Shown: positions 14,362 to 22,902 of the stretch, one piece after another
Layout of the letters: the number at the start of each line of letters is the position of its first letter
Numbering within the stretch: the stretch's first letter is position 1
NCBI GenBank assembly: GCA_963597615.1
Contig: CAVBQS010000034.1
Location: forward strand, 1 to 23,345
Direction: 5' to 3'
From: CAKRJP01 sp963597615
Lineage (GTDB): Bacteria > Bacillota > Clostridia > Lachnospirales > Lachnospiraceae
DNA: 23,345 nt
The notes under the pieces: model-generated
Databases searched by the model: none
What the model was told of the DNA's origin: nothing
The model's input: only the letters and a program-made list of their open reading frames with translations
Translations under genes and position numbers: made by a program

Positions 14362-15999
14362 TTATAGGTTCGAAACCACAACCTTGCACTCATAGGCTCT
14401 AAGTTTCTCATTCACTAATCCATCCTCGTAATTTCCTAGTAGCATCTCATAAGAATTCCACTGGTCTTGCCATGCAACTTCCTTTTCTACCTCACACAAA
14501 TTGCAAAGTACAACAAGTTTTGTTCCTTCATACTCTCTTTCATAAGCAATCACACCTTCATTTTCCTCATCTAGGAATCTCACAGTTCCCTTTGAGACAA
14601 CCGGCATTTCTTTTCTTAGGTGTATCAGTTTTTTATAGAAATTCAGAATAGAATCTGCTTCATTTTCTTCTACTTCCACATTGATGCTTTCATAATTCTT
14701 CTGTACCTCTATCCATGGATCTGTCTTAGAAAATCCAGCATTTTTATCCCCTGACCATTGCATGGGGGTACGGGAATTATCTCTTGAACGTTCTGCCAAA
14801 ATATGCAAAGCCTCTTCTTTGCTCTTCCCATTTTCAAGTAGAATCTGATAATAATTCAAGCTTTCCACATCCCGGTACTGACTTATAGATGTAAAATGCG
14901 GATTGGTCATTCCCAGTTCTTCCCCTTGATATATATATGGAGTTCCCTGCATAAAATGAATCACAGTAGCCAGCATTTTTGCCGACTCTTTCCAATATTT
15001 TTCTTCATTTCCAAGGCGACTTACAATACGTGGCTGGTCATGGTTGCACCAAAACAGTGCATTCCAGCCCTGCCCCTCTTGCATTCCTTCCTGCCAGGTT
15101 TTAAAAAGGGTTTTTAATTCCTTCAAATCCGCCGGCATTAATTCCCATTTTTTTCTGTCTTTGTAATCCACTTTTAAATGATGGAAATTAAAACACATAG
15201 AAAGTTCTTCCTCTTCCGGATTGGAATAACGAATACAGTTTTCAAGGGAAGTAGATGACATTTCTCCAACTGTAACCATATCCTGAATTCCTGTATCCTG
15301 GACAAGCTCCTTTAAATATTCATGAACCTTTTTGCCATCTGTATAAAATCTTCTTCCATCTCCCAAGAAATCGTCTTCATAGATATCTGGTTTTGAAATT
15401 AAATTAACCACATCAAATCGGAAGCCCTTGATACCCTTTTCTTTCCAAAAGTTAATGATAGATTTTAGTTCTTCTCTTACTTCTGGATTTTCCCAGTTTA
15501 GGTCTGCCTGGGTTGGATCAAAGAGGTGTAAATACCATTTCCCAAGATTCTCTACATAGTTCCATACTGGTCCTCCAAATTTGGATACCCAGTTGGTGGG
15601 AAGGGTTTGTCCATCCCCTTTTTTGAAAATATAATAATCCTGGTATTTCTTCTCCCCTTTTAAGGCCCTCTGAAACCACTCATGTTCTGTAGACGTATGG
15701 TTAAAAACCATATCTAACATTAAACCGATTCCTCGCATGTCTGCTTCATAAATCAGTTCATCCAAGTCTGCCATCGTTCCATATCTAGGATCAATCTCGC
15801 GGTAATTTGCCACATCATAACCATTGTCATTTTGTGGAGAGATGAAAAAGGGGGTCAGCCACAAATAATCTACTCCCAACTCTTGCAAATAATCCAATCT
15901 CTGGGCCACACCCTTTAGATCACCAAAACCGTCACCGTTTGAATCTTGAAAAGATTTTGGATAAATCTGATATACCACTTTATCTTTAAAATTAGTCAT
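14362..15999 (-). CDS. treC: Alpha,alpha-phosphotrehalase (trehalose-6-phosphate hydrolase), GH13
   Basis: 545 residues from ATG 15999, with GGAG 8 nt upstream and one base after the treB stop, so translation is coupled. GH13 motifs are in order: VVYQIYPKSFQDSNGDG, then LTPFFISPQNDNGYDVANY, MLDMVFNHTS (conserved region I), GFRFDVVNLI (nucleophile Asp), VTVGEMSS (acid/base Glu) and FWCNHDQPR (third Asp). The PQNDNGYDVANY stretch and FGGPVWNY favour TreC over oligo-1,6-glucosidase, and the neighbouring PTS gene and TreR-like regulator agree. It hydrolyses trehalose 6-phosphate to glucose and glucose 6-phosphate in the cytosol. Full length. Confidence 0.92.
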   Translation of the reverse strand: MTNFKDKVVYQIYPKSFQDSNGDGFGDLKGVAQRLDYLQELGVDYLWLTPFFISPQNDNGYDVANYREIDPRYGTMADLDELIYEADMRGIGLMLDMVFNHTSTEHEWFQRALKGEKKYQDYYIFKKGDGQTLPTNWVSKFGGPVWNYVENLGKWYLHLFDPTQADLNWENPEVREELKSIINFWKEKGIKGFRFDVVNLISKPDIYEDDFLGDGRRFYTDGKKVHEYLKELVQDTGIQDMVTVGEMSSTSLENCIRYSNPEEEELSMCFNFHHLKVDYKDRKKWELMPADLKELKTLFKTWQEGMQEGQGWNALFWCNHDQPRIVSRLGNEEKYWKESAKMLATVIHFMQGTPYIYQGEELGMTNPHFTSISQYRDVESLNYYQILLENGKSKEEALHILAERSRDNSRTPMQWSGDKNAGFSKTDPWIEVQKNYESINVEVEENEADSILNFYKKLIHLRKEMPVVSKGTVRFLDEENEGVIAYEREYEGTKLVVLCNLCEVEKEVAWQDQWNSYEMLLGNYEDGLVNEKLRAYECKVVVSNL

Positions 16000-16000
16000 C

Positions 16001-17968
16001 TTACTCGCTCCAATCTGCAATTACAGTCTCTTTACATTCTGCCTTCATGTCTGTATGCATTTCTATATGATTTACCTTTCCCTGGTCCGTAATTACACAC
16101 ACGGTTACATCCGGATGTCCGGCCGCTTTTATTTTTTCCCGGTCAAATTTAATTAAGGGGTCCCCTTTCTTCACCTTTTGACCATCTTCTGCTAAATATG
16201 CAAATCCATCTCCATGCATATCAACCGTATCAATTCCTACATGTAACAAAATTTCCATTCCATTATCCGCAGTCAGGCCAACTGCATGTTTAGAATCCTG
16301 CATCAATACGCTAATAGTAGCATCTACCGGTGAACATACCACATTACTTTCCGGCCAGATTGCTAAGCCTTCTCCCATCATGCCTTCCGAAAAAACACCA
16401 TCCCCAACTTCTTTTAGGGAAGTTACTTTTCCTGTAAGAAATGCAGCCAAACTTCCCTTTTTCTCGTTATCTTCTACTTGAATTTCATCTGCATCATCTG
16501 CACTAGCTACATGATTTGTTGCTTCTGTGTCTGGCATTTCTCCCCTAATCTCTCTTGCACTTAATTTTTTCTTTCCAACAATATAAGTCAATACAAATGG
16601 TAGCCCAATGGCAATCAACATACAAACAGCAAAACTTAACATATATTTAGGCTGAATAGATAAGATTCCAGGTATTCCTCCCACACCGACTGCATTTGCT
16701 GTTGTATTAGTTGCCACACATAAGATTGCCGCGCATGCAGAACCAATCATTCCACACACAAAGGGGAAATTATATTTTAAGTTTACTCCAAAAATAGCTG
16801 GTTCTGTTACCCCTAAGTAACAAGAAATACATGCCGGCACGTTTACTTCCTGGGCCTGGGTATTTTTCTTCTGAAGAAGAATCATTCCAAGAACTGCTGA
16901 TCCCTGGGCAATATTTGAAAGGGCGATCATTGGCCACAACATGGTTCCGTCATAATCTGCGATCAACTGTAAATCAATGGCATTACTCATGTGATGAAGT
17001 CCGGTAATTACTAACGGAGCATAAACAAATCCAAAGATAGCTCCGAATACTACTTTTAAGGGACCTGTAATTCCTGCATATACAACAGCTGAAATTGCAG
17101 AACCAATCTTCCAGCCAATAGGTCCAATTACAAAATGTGCCGCCATTACAGCAAGGACCAAACTGCAAAATGGGACCACGATCATAGAAATTACCGCCGG
17201 TGTGATTTTTCTAAAAAATCGCTCTAAGTAAACTAAGGCAAATGCTGCTAAGATCGCAGGAAGTACCTGAGCCTGGTAACCAATCATATCTACTTTAACA
17301 AAACCAAAGTCCCATTTAGGAATATCTGCTGCCGCTGTAGATGCCACGGAATAGGCATTTAAAAGCTGGCCGGATACAAGGGTAAGTCCCAATACAATAC
17401 CTAGCATCTGGGTTGTTCCCATTTTCTTTGTTACTGACCAACAAATGCCAACTGGCAACATATGAAAAATAGCCTCACCAATGAGCCACAAGAAGCTATC
17501 AAGGCCGGACCAGAACTGACTGATATCGCACAGGGTCTTTGTGGCATTATCAAAGAGGTACATGCTGTCAATACAGTTTCTAAATCCAAGAATCAATCCT
17601 CCGGTGATAATAGCCGGAATCAAAGGTGCAAAGATTTCTGCCAGAACCGCTACAATTCTCTGAAGTATGTTTTGATTCTTCTTAGCTGCCTGTTTTACAG
17701 CATCCTTTGATACACCTTCCACCCCTGCCACGGCAACAAAATCATTGTAAAAATCAGAAACCGTGTTGCCGATAATAACCTGAAACTGTCCGGACTGTGT
17801 AAAACTTCCCTTTACCACTTTCATTGCCTCAATCTTGGCAATGTCTGCTTTGGTTGGGTCATTTAATACAAATCGCATTCTTGTGACACAATGTGATACA
17901 GCTGCAATATTGCTTTTCCCTCCCACCAATCGGAGAAGCTCTTTTGCATCCACTTCATACTTAGCCAT
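16001..17968 (-). CDS. treB: PTS trehalose-type transporter, EIIBCA fusion
   Basis: 655 residues; AGGAGG 8 nt before ATG. The EIIB domain (1-80) has the phosphocysteine Cys27 in SHCVTRMRF. The EIIC domain (about 105-460) is a multi-spanning glucose/sucrose-superfamily channel with GITGPLKVVFGAIFGFVYAP and GLHHMSNAIDLQLI. A linker (about 475-500) leads to an EIIA-glucose-type domain, with the His of MEILLHVGIDTVDMHGDGF as the phosphorylation site. It imports and phosphorylates trehalose with phosphate from HPr. Many treB proteins lack EIIA and borrow it; this one is self-contained. First gene of the treBC operon; promoter and operators lie at 17991-18073. Confidence 0.92.
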   Translation of the reverse strand: MAKYEVDAKELLRLVGGKSNIAAVSHCVTRMRFVLNDPTKADIAKIEAMKVVKGSFTQSGQFQVIIGNTVSDFYNDFVAVAGVEGVSKDAVKQAAKKNQNILQRIVAVLAEIFAPLIPAIITGGLILGFRNCIDSMYLFDNATKTLCDISQFWSGLDSFLWLIGEAIFHMLPVGICWSVTKKMGTTQMLGIVLGLTLVSGQLLNAYSVASTAAADIPKWDFGFVKVDMIGYQAQVLPAILAAFALVYLERFFRKITPAVISMIVVPFCSLVLAVMAAHFVIGPIGWKIGSAISAVVYAGITGPLKVVFGAIFGFVYAPLVITGLHHMSNAIDLQLIADYDGTMLWPMIALSNIAQGSAVLGMILLQKKNTQAQEVNVPACISCYLGVTEPAIFGVNLKYNFPFVCGMIGSACAAILCVATNTTANAVGVGGIPGILSIQPKYMLSFAVCMLIAIGLPFVLTYIVGKKKLSAREIRGEMPDTEATNHVASADDADEIQVEDNEKKGSLAAFLTGKVTSLKEVGDGVFSEGMMGEGLAIWPESNVVCSPVDATISVLMQDSKHAVGLTADNGMEILLHVGIDTVDMHGDGFAYLAEDGQKVKKGDPLIKFDREKIKAAGHPDVTVCVITDQGKVNHIEMHTDMKAECKETVIADWSE

Positions 17969-17990
17969 CTTACATTCCTCCTATTTCCAA

Positions 17991-18073
17991 CTTGTTCAGA
18001 CAAGTGCTTTATCTATTTTATAGCACACATGTTTAAACAAGCCAATATTAAATCCGCAACTCGTTTAAACATG
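17991..18073. promoter_or_regulatory. Three TreR-like operators before treBC
   Basis: Near-palindromic sites CTTGTTCAGACAAG (O1, 17991-18004), CATGTTTAAACAAG (O2, 18028-18041) and CTCGTTTAAACATG (O3, 18060-18073) share the core TGTTyAAACA. O1 lies just downstream of the treBC start region, O2 within the promoter, O3 upstream. O2 and O3 are inverted copies of each other. A fourth site is at 18196-18209. Confidence 0.75.
18017..18045 (-). promoter_or_regulatory. treBC promoter
   Basis: On the minus strand, -35 TTGGCT (18040-18045), a 17-bp spacer and -10 TATAAA (18017-18022). Operator O2 fills the spacer and touches the -35 box, so bound TreR would exclude RNA polymerase. Confidence 0.7.
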
Positions 18074-18108
18074 TGTATTTATGTTCCAAATTATTTCACT
18101 AAGAATAT

Positions 18109-18175
18109 TGTAGCTTATTTTTCGAAAATTATATTAGTATAGATTTGCATTTTGAAGATTGAAAAATAAGCTACA
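18109..18175. repeat. 15-bp perfect inverted repeat between treB and treR
   Basis: Arms TGTAGCTTATTTTTC (18109-18123) and GAAAAATAAGCTACA (18161-18175) are separated by 37 A/T-rich bases. The right arm overlaps the treR -35 box. It is neither an operator copy nor a G/C-rich terminator. Confidence 0.75.
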
Positions 18176-18209
18176 GGCTCTTATAATTATCTTCAGATGT
18201 TTAAACAAG
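18159..18209 (+). promoter_or_regulatory. treR promoter and autoregulatory operator O4
   Basis: -35 TTGAAA (18159-18164), 17-bp spacer, -10 TATAAT (18182-18187). Operator GATGTTTAAACAAG (18196-18209) covers the expected transcription start, implying autorepression. Confidence 0.7.
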
Positions 18210-18225
18210 CAATAAAGGAGTTATT

Positions 18226-18951
18226 ATGCCAAAGGCAAAATTTGAAGCAATTTATAAAGATCTAAAACAAAAAATAGAATCTGAAGAATATCCTTATCAG
18301 GAGCTCTTGCCCTCAGAAAATAAAATGGTAGCCATTTACGACTGTTCCCGCAATACAATTCGTCGCGCAATTGCAGGTTTAGTAGAGGATGGCTATGTAC
18401 AATCTCTGCACGGCAAGGGAGTTCGTGTAATCTATCAGCCTGTTGACCAAGCAGCTTTCACCATTGGTGGAATCGAGTCTTTCAAAGAATCTGCAATCCG
18501 AAACCACCGCCAACGTCGTACCCAGGTTATTCAATTTGCAGAAATCACCGCTGATGAACGGTTAGCCAAAAAAACAGGCTTTACCCCAGGAAGTGAACTC
18601 TACTATATTCAACGAGTCCGCTATCTAGATGGCAAAGCCTTGATTATTGATATTAATATATTCCTGTGCTCCCTGGTTCCGGGCCTTACAGTGGAAATTG
18701 CTAAGGATTCTATCTATGACTATATTGAAAATGAACTAGGCATGCAGATTGTAACAAGCAAGAGAAAAATGACTGTAGAACGCACAACTGCAATTGATGA
18801 AAAGTATCTGGAATTAAATGACTATAATTGCCTGGCAGTTATTACAGGCCAGACCTTTAATGCAGATGGGGTAATGTTTGAGTATACCCAATCCAGGCAT
18901 CGACCGGATTATTTCTGCTTCCAAGATACTGCCACAAGGAAATCATCTTAG
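18226..18951 (+). CDS. treR: GntR-family trehalose operon repressor
   Basis: 241 residues; AAAGGAG 5 nt before ATG. The N-terminal winged helix-turn-helix (about 5-70) shows the GntR pattern LLPSENKMVAIYDCSRNTIR and VEDGYVQSLHGKGVRV. The C-terminal UTRA ligand-binding domain (about 90-235) includes ELYYIQRVRYLDGKALIIDI and EYTQSRHRPDYFCF. TreR proteins bind trehalose 6-phosphate and release DNA. Divergent from treBC, with four operator-like sites in the 257-bp gap. Full length. Confidence 0.92.
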   Translation: MPKAKFEAIYKDLKQKIESEEYPYQELLPSENKMVAIYDCSRNTIRRAIAGLVEDGYVQSLHGKGVRVIYQPVDQAAFTIGGIESFKESAIRNHRQRRTQVIQFAEITADERLAKKTGFTPGSELYYIQRVRYLDGKALIIDINIFLCSLVPGLTVEIAKDSIYDYIENELGMQIVTSKRKMTVERTTAIDEKYLELNDYNCLAVITGQTFNADGVMFEYTQSRHRPDYFCFQDTATRKSS

Positions 18952-18955
18952 CTAT

Positions 18956-20263
18956 TTACAAGCTTTTAGGATTACATTCTAAGAAATCTGAGCTTAAGAA
19001 ATCACTTTCCGTCTCATCCAGTTTGTCTGCCATTACAAATAATAGAAGCCCTGCCCCAAATAAGAATGCGATCATAGATACCCCAATATTGATACTTCCA
19101 AAGATCTGGGAAGCTGCACCTACAACCAGGGTTCCTAGGAAAGATGCTCCCTTCCCACAGATATCCATAAGCCCAAAATACTCTCCGGATCTTTCAGAGG
19201 GTATGATCTTGGCAAAATAAGACCGGGACAAGGCCTGTATGCCTCCCTGGAACATGCCAACAACTATAGCCAATACCCAGAACTGCCACTGGCTTTTCAT
19301 AAATACTGCAAATATGGTAATTCCTATGTAAGCTACTATGCAACCAGTAATCAGACTTCCTGTGCTATATTTTGAGGCCAGTCTTCCAAAAATAATAGCA
19401 AAAGGAAATGCCACAAGCTGTGTCACTAACAAAGCAAGAAGCAAGCCCGTGGTATCCAGTCCCAACGCCGAACCGTAGGCAGTAGCCATGTCTATAATGG
19501 TATACACTCCATCAATATAAAAGAAAAATGCCGCAAGAAACATAAATATTTTCTTCTGCTTTACAACGCTACACAGGGTATCTTTGATTCTTACAAAGCT
19601 TTCCTTTACTGCGTGGGGCTTCCTTTCAACATAGTGAATCTGCTTATAGTTCTTCATAAGTGGAAGGGTCATTAAAAACCACCATGTCGCTACGATGGCA
19701 AAAGAAATAAACATTGCCGCAGTCAAAGAAATCCCAAGTTTACTATATCCTAATACAAAAATAAGGCTGATCAGAAATGGAATGCAACTACCGGCATAAC
19801 CGAATGCATATCCATTGGATGATACAATATCCATTCTCTCCTCTGTTGTAATATCTGATAACATGGAATCATAAAAGATAAGGCTGACAGAAAAGCATAC
19901 CTTTGAAATTATGAATACCACAAGAAAAGGAATCCACCAACCAGTAATCCCCATTGCCACACAGGACAAACATCCAGCAATCACACAACCTAAAAATATA
20001 GGCTTTTTAAAACCCTTGGTATCTGCTAAGGTGCCAAACACCGGCCCAAGAACTGCAACAATCAAGGTCACAAGGGAAGCCGCATATCCCCAATATGCAA
20101 GATAGTCTACCGATGATATCCCCGCATTTTCCGCAAGATAATTAAAGTAAATAGGTAATATTGTGGACACCAAAAGAACAAATGCCGAGTTTCCTACATC
20201 ATATAAAACCCAACCTTTTTCCTGATCTGTAAGCTTAAATTTCTTACTACTTTCTCCCCTCAT
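18956..20263 (-). CDS. UMF1/Atg22-type MFS transporter
   Basis: 435 residues, about 12 transmembrane segments. The N-terminal motif WVLYDVGNSAFVLLVSTILP is the YDxGNSAF signature of the UMF1 (vacuole effluxer Atg22-like) branch of the MFS. Later motifs are FGTLADTKGFKKP between helices 2 and 3, and GGIQALSRSYFAKIIPSERS, typical of this branch. Substrate is unknown in bacteria; the eukaryotic relative exports amino acids from vacuoles. It starts one base after the stop of the phospholipase-like gene, whose 3' end supplies the GAGGAAGAGG ribosome site, so the pair is co-translated. Converges with treR, with only 4 bp between the stops. Confidence 0.88.
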   Translation of the reverse strand: MRGESSKKFKLTDQEKGWVLYDVGNSAFVLLVSTILPIYFNYLAENAGISSVDYLAYWGYAASLVTLIVAVLGPVFGTLADTKGFKKPIFLGCVIAGCLSCVAMGITGWWIPFLVVFIISKVCFSVSLIFYDSMLSDITTEERMDIVSSNGYAFGYAGSCIPFLISLIFVLGYSKLGISLTAAMFISFAIVATWWFLMTLPLMKNYKQIHYVERKPHAVKESFVRIKDTLCSVVKQKKIFMFLAAFFFYIDGVYTIIDMATAYGSALGLDTTGLLLALLVTQLVAFPFAIIFGRLASKYSTGSLITGCIVAYIGITIFAVFMKSQWQFWVLAIVVGMFQGGIQALSRSYFAKIIPSERSGEYFGLMDICGKGASFLGTLVVGAASQIFGSINIGVSMIAFLFGAGLLLFVMADKLDETESDFLSSDFLECNPKSL

Positions 20264-20264
20264 A

Positions 20265-21119
20265 TCACACCTCTTCCTCTAGGAGCGTTTCCACATCCTG
20301 CTCATTATTACAGGCCTCTATAAGTTCCGATCCAAAACTGTAAGCAAATATAGGATCCAGCTTACGATCTTCATTTAAAAATTCATCAAAGTCCATAATG
20401 AACTGATAGGCCATATCCTTTGCCTGCAAATATAAGGATATTAATTTTGCTGTACTGTCATTACAAGCCGGATTCTTATGGTAATTTACCATCAAGCCTT
20501 TCATTTTCTTATAATTTCCAGATAGCTTTAGCAATAGATAGATGCTCCAGCGCTTCATATGAGATGGGGCAACCAGCAGATTATTGTAGAAAATCATGCC
20601 TTTAAGGGCCTCCTGCATTTTCTGCATACTTGTACCAGGATAAAATTCGCTGATAATCTTTGCATTTTCTTCTGATGGCACAATATGTCTTGTAAGCAAC
20701 TGTTTAACTGGATTTTTTTTATCCCTAACCATTAGTTCTCTATCAAATTCAACTTCTATTTCCCCGTGGGATATTCCACTATCCCCTATCTTATCTTCGA
20801 TATAACCATGACAGTTCACATCCAGTGCAAAATGATTAAGGACCCCATAGGTGTAAGCCAGATAAGGCTCTTTATCGGTTTTACTTAATATTATTTTCCT
20901 GGCTCTTTCAAAAAATTCTTTCCCTGAATGATCATGCAGTTCATAGCCAATCTTATTAATTGGATTAGACTTTAAGGGCTTGTAATAAAATAAAATATCC
21001 GGCCCATGCAGGCCAATCAGATATAATTGCGGATACTTTTCAAGGACCTCCATTTCGTGGCCCTTTAACATTTTTCGCACCTGCTGCCCCATTCTATAAT
21101 GTGCATATGTTGATGGCAT
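20265..21119 (-). CDS. Zinc-dependent phospholipase C-like protein
   Basis: 284 residues; GGGAGG 6 nt before ATG. The start MPSTYAHYRMGQQV has no signal peptide, so a cytosolic location is likely. Histidine/aspartate-rich motifs fit the Zn-dependent PLC fold: His6, LIGLHGPDILFYYKP, ELHDHSGKEFF, NHFALDVNCHGYIED and ISHGEIEVEFDREL. Such short, leaderless members are common in Clostridia and have no proven lipase role. Coupled to the downstream UMF1-type transporter (1-nt gap). A role in lipid headgroup or membrane turnover is inference only. Confidence 0.82.
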   Translation of the reverse strand: MPSTYAHYRMGQQVRKMLKGHEMEVLEKYPQLYLIGLHGPDILFYYKPLKSNPINKIGYELHDHSGKEFFERARKIILSKTDKEPYLAYTYGVLNHFALDVNCHGYIEDKIGDSGISHGEIEVEFDRELMVRDKKNPVKQLLTRHIVPSEENAKIISEFYPGTSMQKMQEALKGMIFYNNLLVAPSHMKRWSIYLLLKLSGNYKKMKGLMVNYHKNPACNDSTAKLISLYLQAKDMAYQFIMDFDEFLNEDRKLDPIFAYSFGSELIEACNNEQDVETLLEEEV

Positions 21120-21275
21120 ATTTTACCTCCCATATTTTCAGTTTCCAGATCATCTAGACCTCTTTTTGGCTTTTTTTCACTATGGAATTGTAGTACTAGG
21201 CTGTAAAATGCACTGCAGGGATATTTTAAATCTGTGTAAACTCCTCCATTTCTATTTTTCAAACCACCTAATGAA

Positions 21276-21623
21276 AAGCTGAAAATGTCCCTCCTCTTTA
21301 TCACCCATGACATGGGAGCTGTATCCAAACTTTGTCACAGCGTAAAGGTCATGTACCTTGGCCAGGTTGTAGAGGATGCTTCTACAGAGGAACTATTTGC
21401 CAATCCCCTACACCCTTATACCATGGGACTTCTTGCTTGCATTCCCCATCTTGGAGTAGAAAGAGACAAAGACTTTCCCACCATTGCAGGAACTGTTCCA
21501 TCCTTAACTGAGATTCCCAAAGGATGTCATTTCTGTACCAGATGTAACCATGCCAAAGATCAGTGTATCAATAAGCAGCCACCTCTTGTTAAGGCAAGTG
21601 AGGGACATTTTGTAAAATGTTAG
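21276..21623 (+). pseudogene. DppD-type ABC transporter ATPase, C-terminal remnant
   Basis: The coding frame opens without a start signal at KLKMSLLFITHDMGAVSKL, the H-loop (switch) region of oligopeptide/dipeptide ABC ATPases. It runs to the family-specific C-terminal tail (HPYTMGLLACIPHLG, then VPSLTEIPKGCHFCTRCNHA). The cysteine-rich tail is the oligo_HPY [4Fe-4S]-like region. Walker A, signature and Walker B are missing, so it cannot hydrolyse ATP. Upstream bases give no remaining homologous sequence. The dppF-like remnant follows 20 bp later, keeping the usual gene order. Confidence 0.8.
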
Positions 21624-21642
21624 CAGTATGCCCAGGACTTAG

Positions 21643-21886
21643 AAAAAGAGGGAAACCTACGGATTAGTTGGAGAATCCGGATGCGGAAAGTCCACCACAG
21701 GACGGGCAATTGTAGGCTTGACCAAGCCTGACAGTGGTTCCATCCTTTACAAGGGATTTCAAAGGCTGTGCCTTTTCCAGCCGGTGCCCTTATGCAAGGG
21801 AAAAATGCAGACAGGAGGCACCCCTGTTTAAAGAAGTAAGACCAGGACATAAGGTGGCTTGCCATATGGTGAATCCTACAAACTAA
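21643..21886 (+). pseudogene. DppF/OppF-type ABC transporter ATPase, internally deleted
   Basis: The first part encodes ETYGLVGESGCGKSTTGRAI, an intact Walker A, and continues to GSILYKG. The sequence then jumps, out of frame, to GCAFSSRCPYAREKC and PLFKEVRPGHKVACHM, the OppF C-terminal cysteine tail, ending at TAA 21884-21886. About 200 residues, including signature and Walker B, are gone. No start codon has a ribosome site. With the dppD remnant it records the loss of a peptide importer. The permease and binding-protein genes are not in the window. Confidence 0.78.
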
Positions 21887-21942
21887 AAAACGCTATATTG
21901 CCTTTTTGAGTCATTTCTTAAAAGCAATACAGCGTTTTTATT
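21885..21942. terminator. Bidirectional terminator hairpin with conserved loop (copy B)
   Basis: AAAAACGCT, an A/C mismatch and TATTGC pair with GCAATA and AGCGTTTTT. The loop is TTTTTGAGTCATTTCTTAAA. It lies immediately after the D-2-hydroxyacid dehydrogenase stop (minus strand) and ends the dppF remnant on the plus strand. Same family as 14292-14347. Confidence 0.8.
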
Positions 21943-21943
21943 A

Positions 21944-22873
21944 TTAAAAGAAATCGTGAATCTGTCCCCAGATAATCTTCATGAGTCGGGTACGGGCTTC
22001 TATGCTAGCCCATGCAATATGTGGTGTGATAATAAGTTTCGTACTGTCCTTAATCCTTCCTAAAGGATTGTCCTTGACCATAGGCTCCTGCCTTAGTACA
22101 TCCAGACCTGCTGCTGCAATTTCTCCATTTTCCAGGGCCTCTGCAAGATCTTCTTCCACAACAATCGGTCCCCGCCCAACATTAATAAAGATAGCCGAGT
22201 TTTTCATCTTCCCAAAAGCTTCCTTGTCCATCAGATTTAAGGTGTCCTCATTTAAAGGAGCATGAACCGACACAATATCCGAAGTTTTCAATAGGGTATC
22301 GAGATCCACTCTCTCATAGCCTGCTTCTTCATGTTTCCCAGAAGTAGAATAATAGATTACATGACAGCCAAAAGCTTTGGCAATATCTGCCACCCGACGT
22401 CCTATATTTCCCAGGCCAATAATGCCCCATGTGCTGCCATAGAGTTCATGAAATACATTGGAAAAATGGGTAAACATCTGATCATTTTCGTACTGACCGG
22501 ATTTAACATATGTATCGTAATAGCTGATCTTCTCTAAGAGAGAAAATAAAAGGGCAAAGGTATGCTGGGCCACATTCTCCGTAGAGTAGCCCGCTACATT
22601 TCTCCATGCAATCCCCCGGGAATCGAGAAATTCCTTATCTAAGTTGTTGGTTCCTGTAGCTGTTACGCACACAAGCTTTAACTTAGGGGCCTCCCCTACC
22701 GTTTTGGCATTTACTTCCATTTTATTTACAATAATCACATCTGCATCCTGGATCCGTTCCGGCATATCCGCATCCTCTGTATAGCCGTAACGGATCACTT
22801 CTCCCAGTTTTGAAAAATCAGAAAGATCTATATCAGATCCTATGGAATTTGCATCTAAAAAAACGATTTTCAT
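21944..22873 (-). CDS. D-2-hydroxyacid dehydrogenase (glycerate/hydroxypyruvate reductase-like)
   Basis: 309 residues; CAGGAGA 7 nt before ATG. The NAD motif is GIIGLGNIGRRVADIAKAFG (about 150-169). Catalytic residues are the Arg of INVGRGPIV, the Glu of DVLRQEPM and the His of ITPHIAWAS. The substrate loop VTATGTNNLD is present. It resembles HprA-type glycerate dehydrogenases, reducing hydroxypyruvate or another 2-keto acid with NADH. The protein ends at IIWGQIHDFF, slightly shorter than most relatives, and the terminator repeat starts 2 bp later. That may mean the last residues were replaced, but function should survive. Confidence 0.9.
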   Translation of the reverse strand: MKIVFLDANSIGSDIDLSDFSKLGEVIRYGYTEDADMPERIQDADVIIVNKMEVNAKTVGEAPKLKLVCVTATGTNNLDKEFLDSRGIAWRNVAGYSTENVAQHTFALLFSLLEKISYYDTYVKSGQYENDQMFTHFSNVFHELYGSTWGIIGLGNIGRRVADIAKAFGCHVIYYSTSGKHEEAGYERVDLDTLLKTSDIVSVHAPLNEDTLNLMDKEAFGKMKNSAIFINVGRGPIVVEEDLAEALENGEIAAAGLDVLRQEPMVKDNPLGRIKDSTKLIITPHIAWASIEARTRLMKIIWGQIHDFF

Positions 22874-22902
22874 GTAGTTGTCTCCTGCCTTCCTTCATTG
22901 AT

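Noticed and set aside
21065..21328. Minus-strand open frame upstream of the phospholipase-like gene
   Set aside because: It overlaps the dppD remnant antisense and the start of the real gene in another frame; composition looks random.
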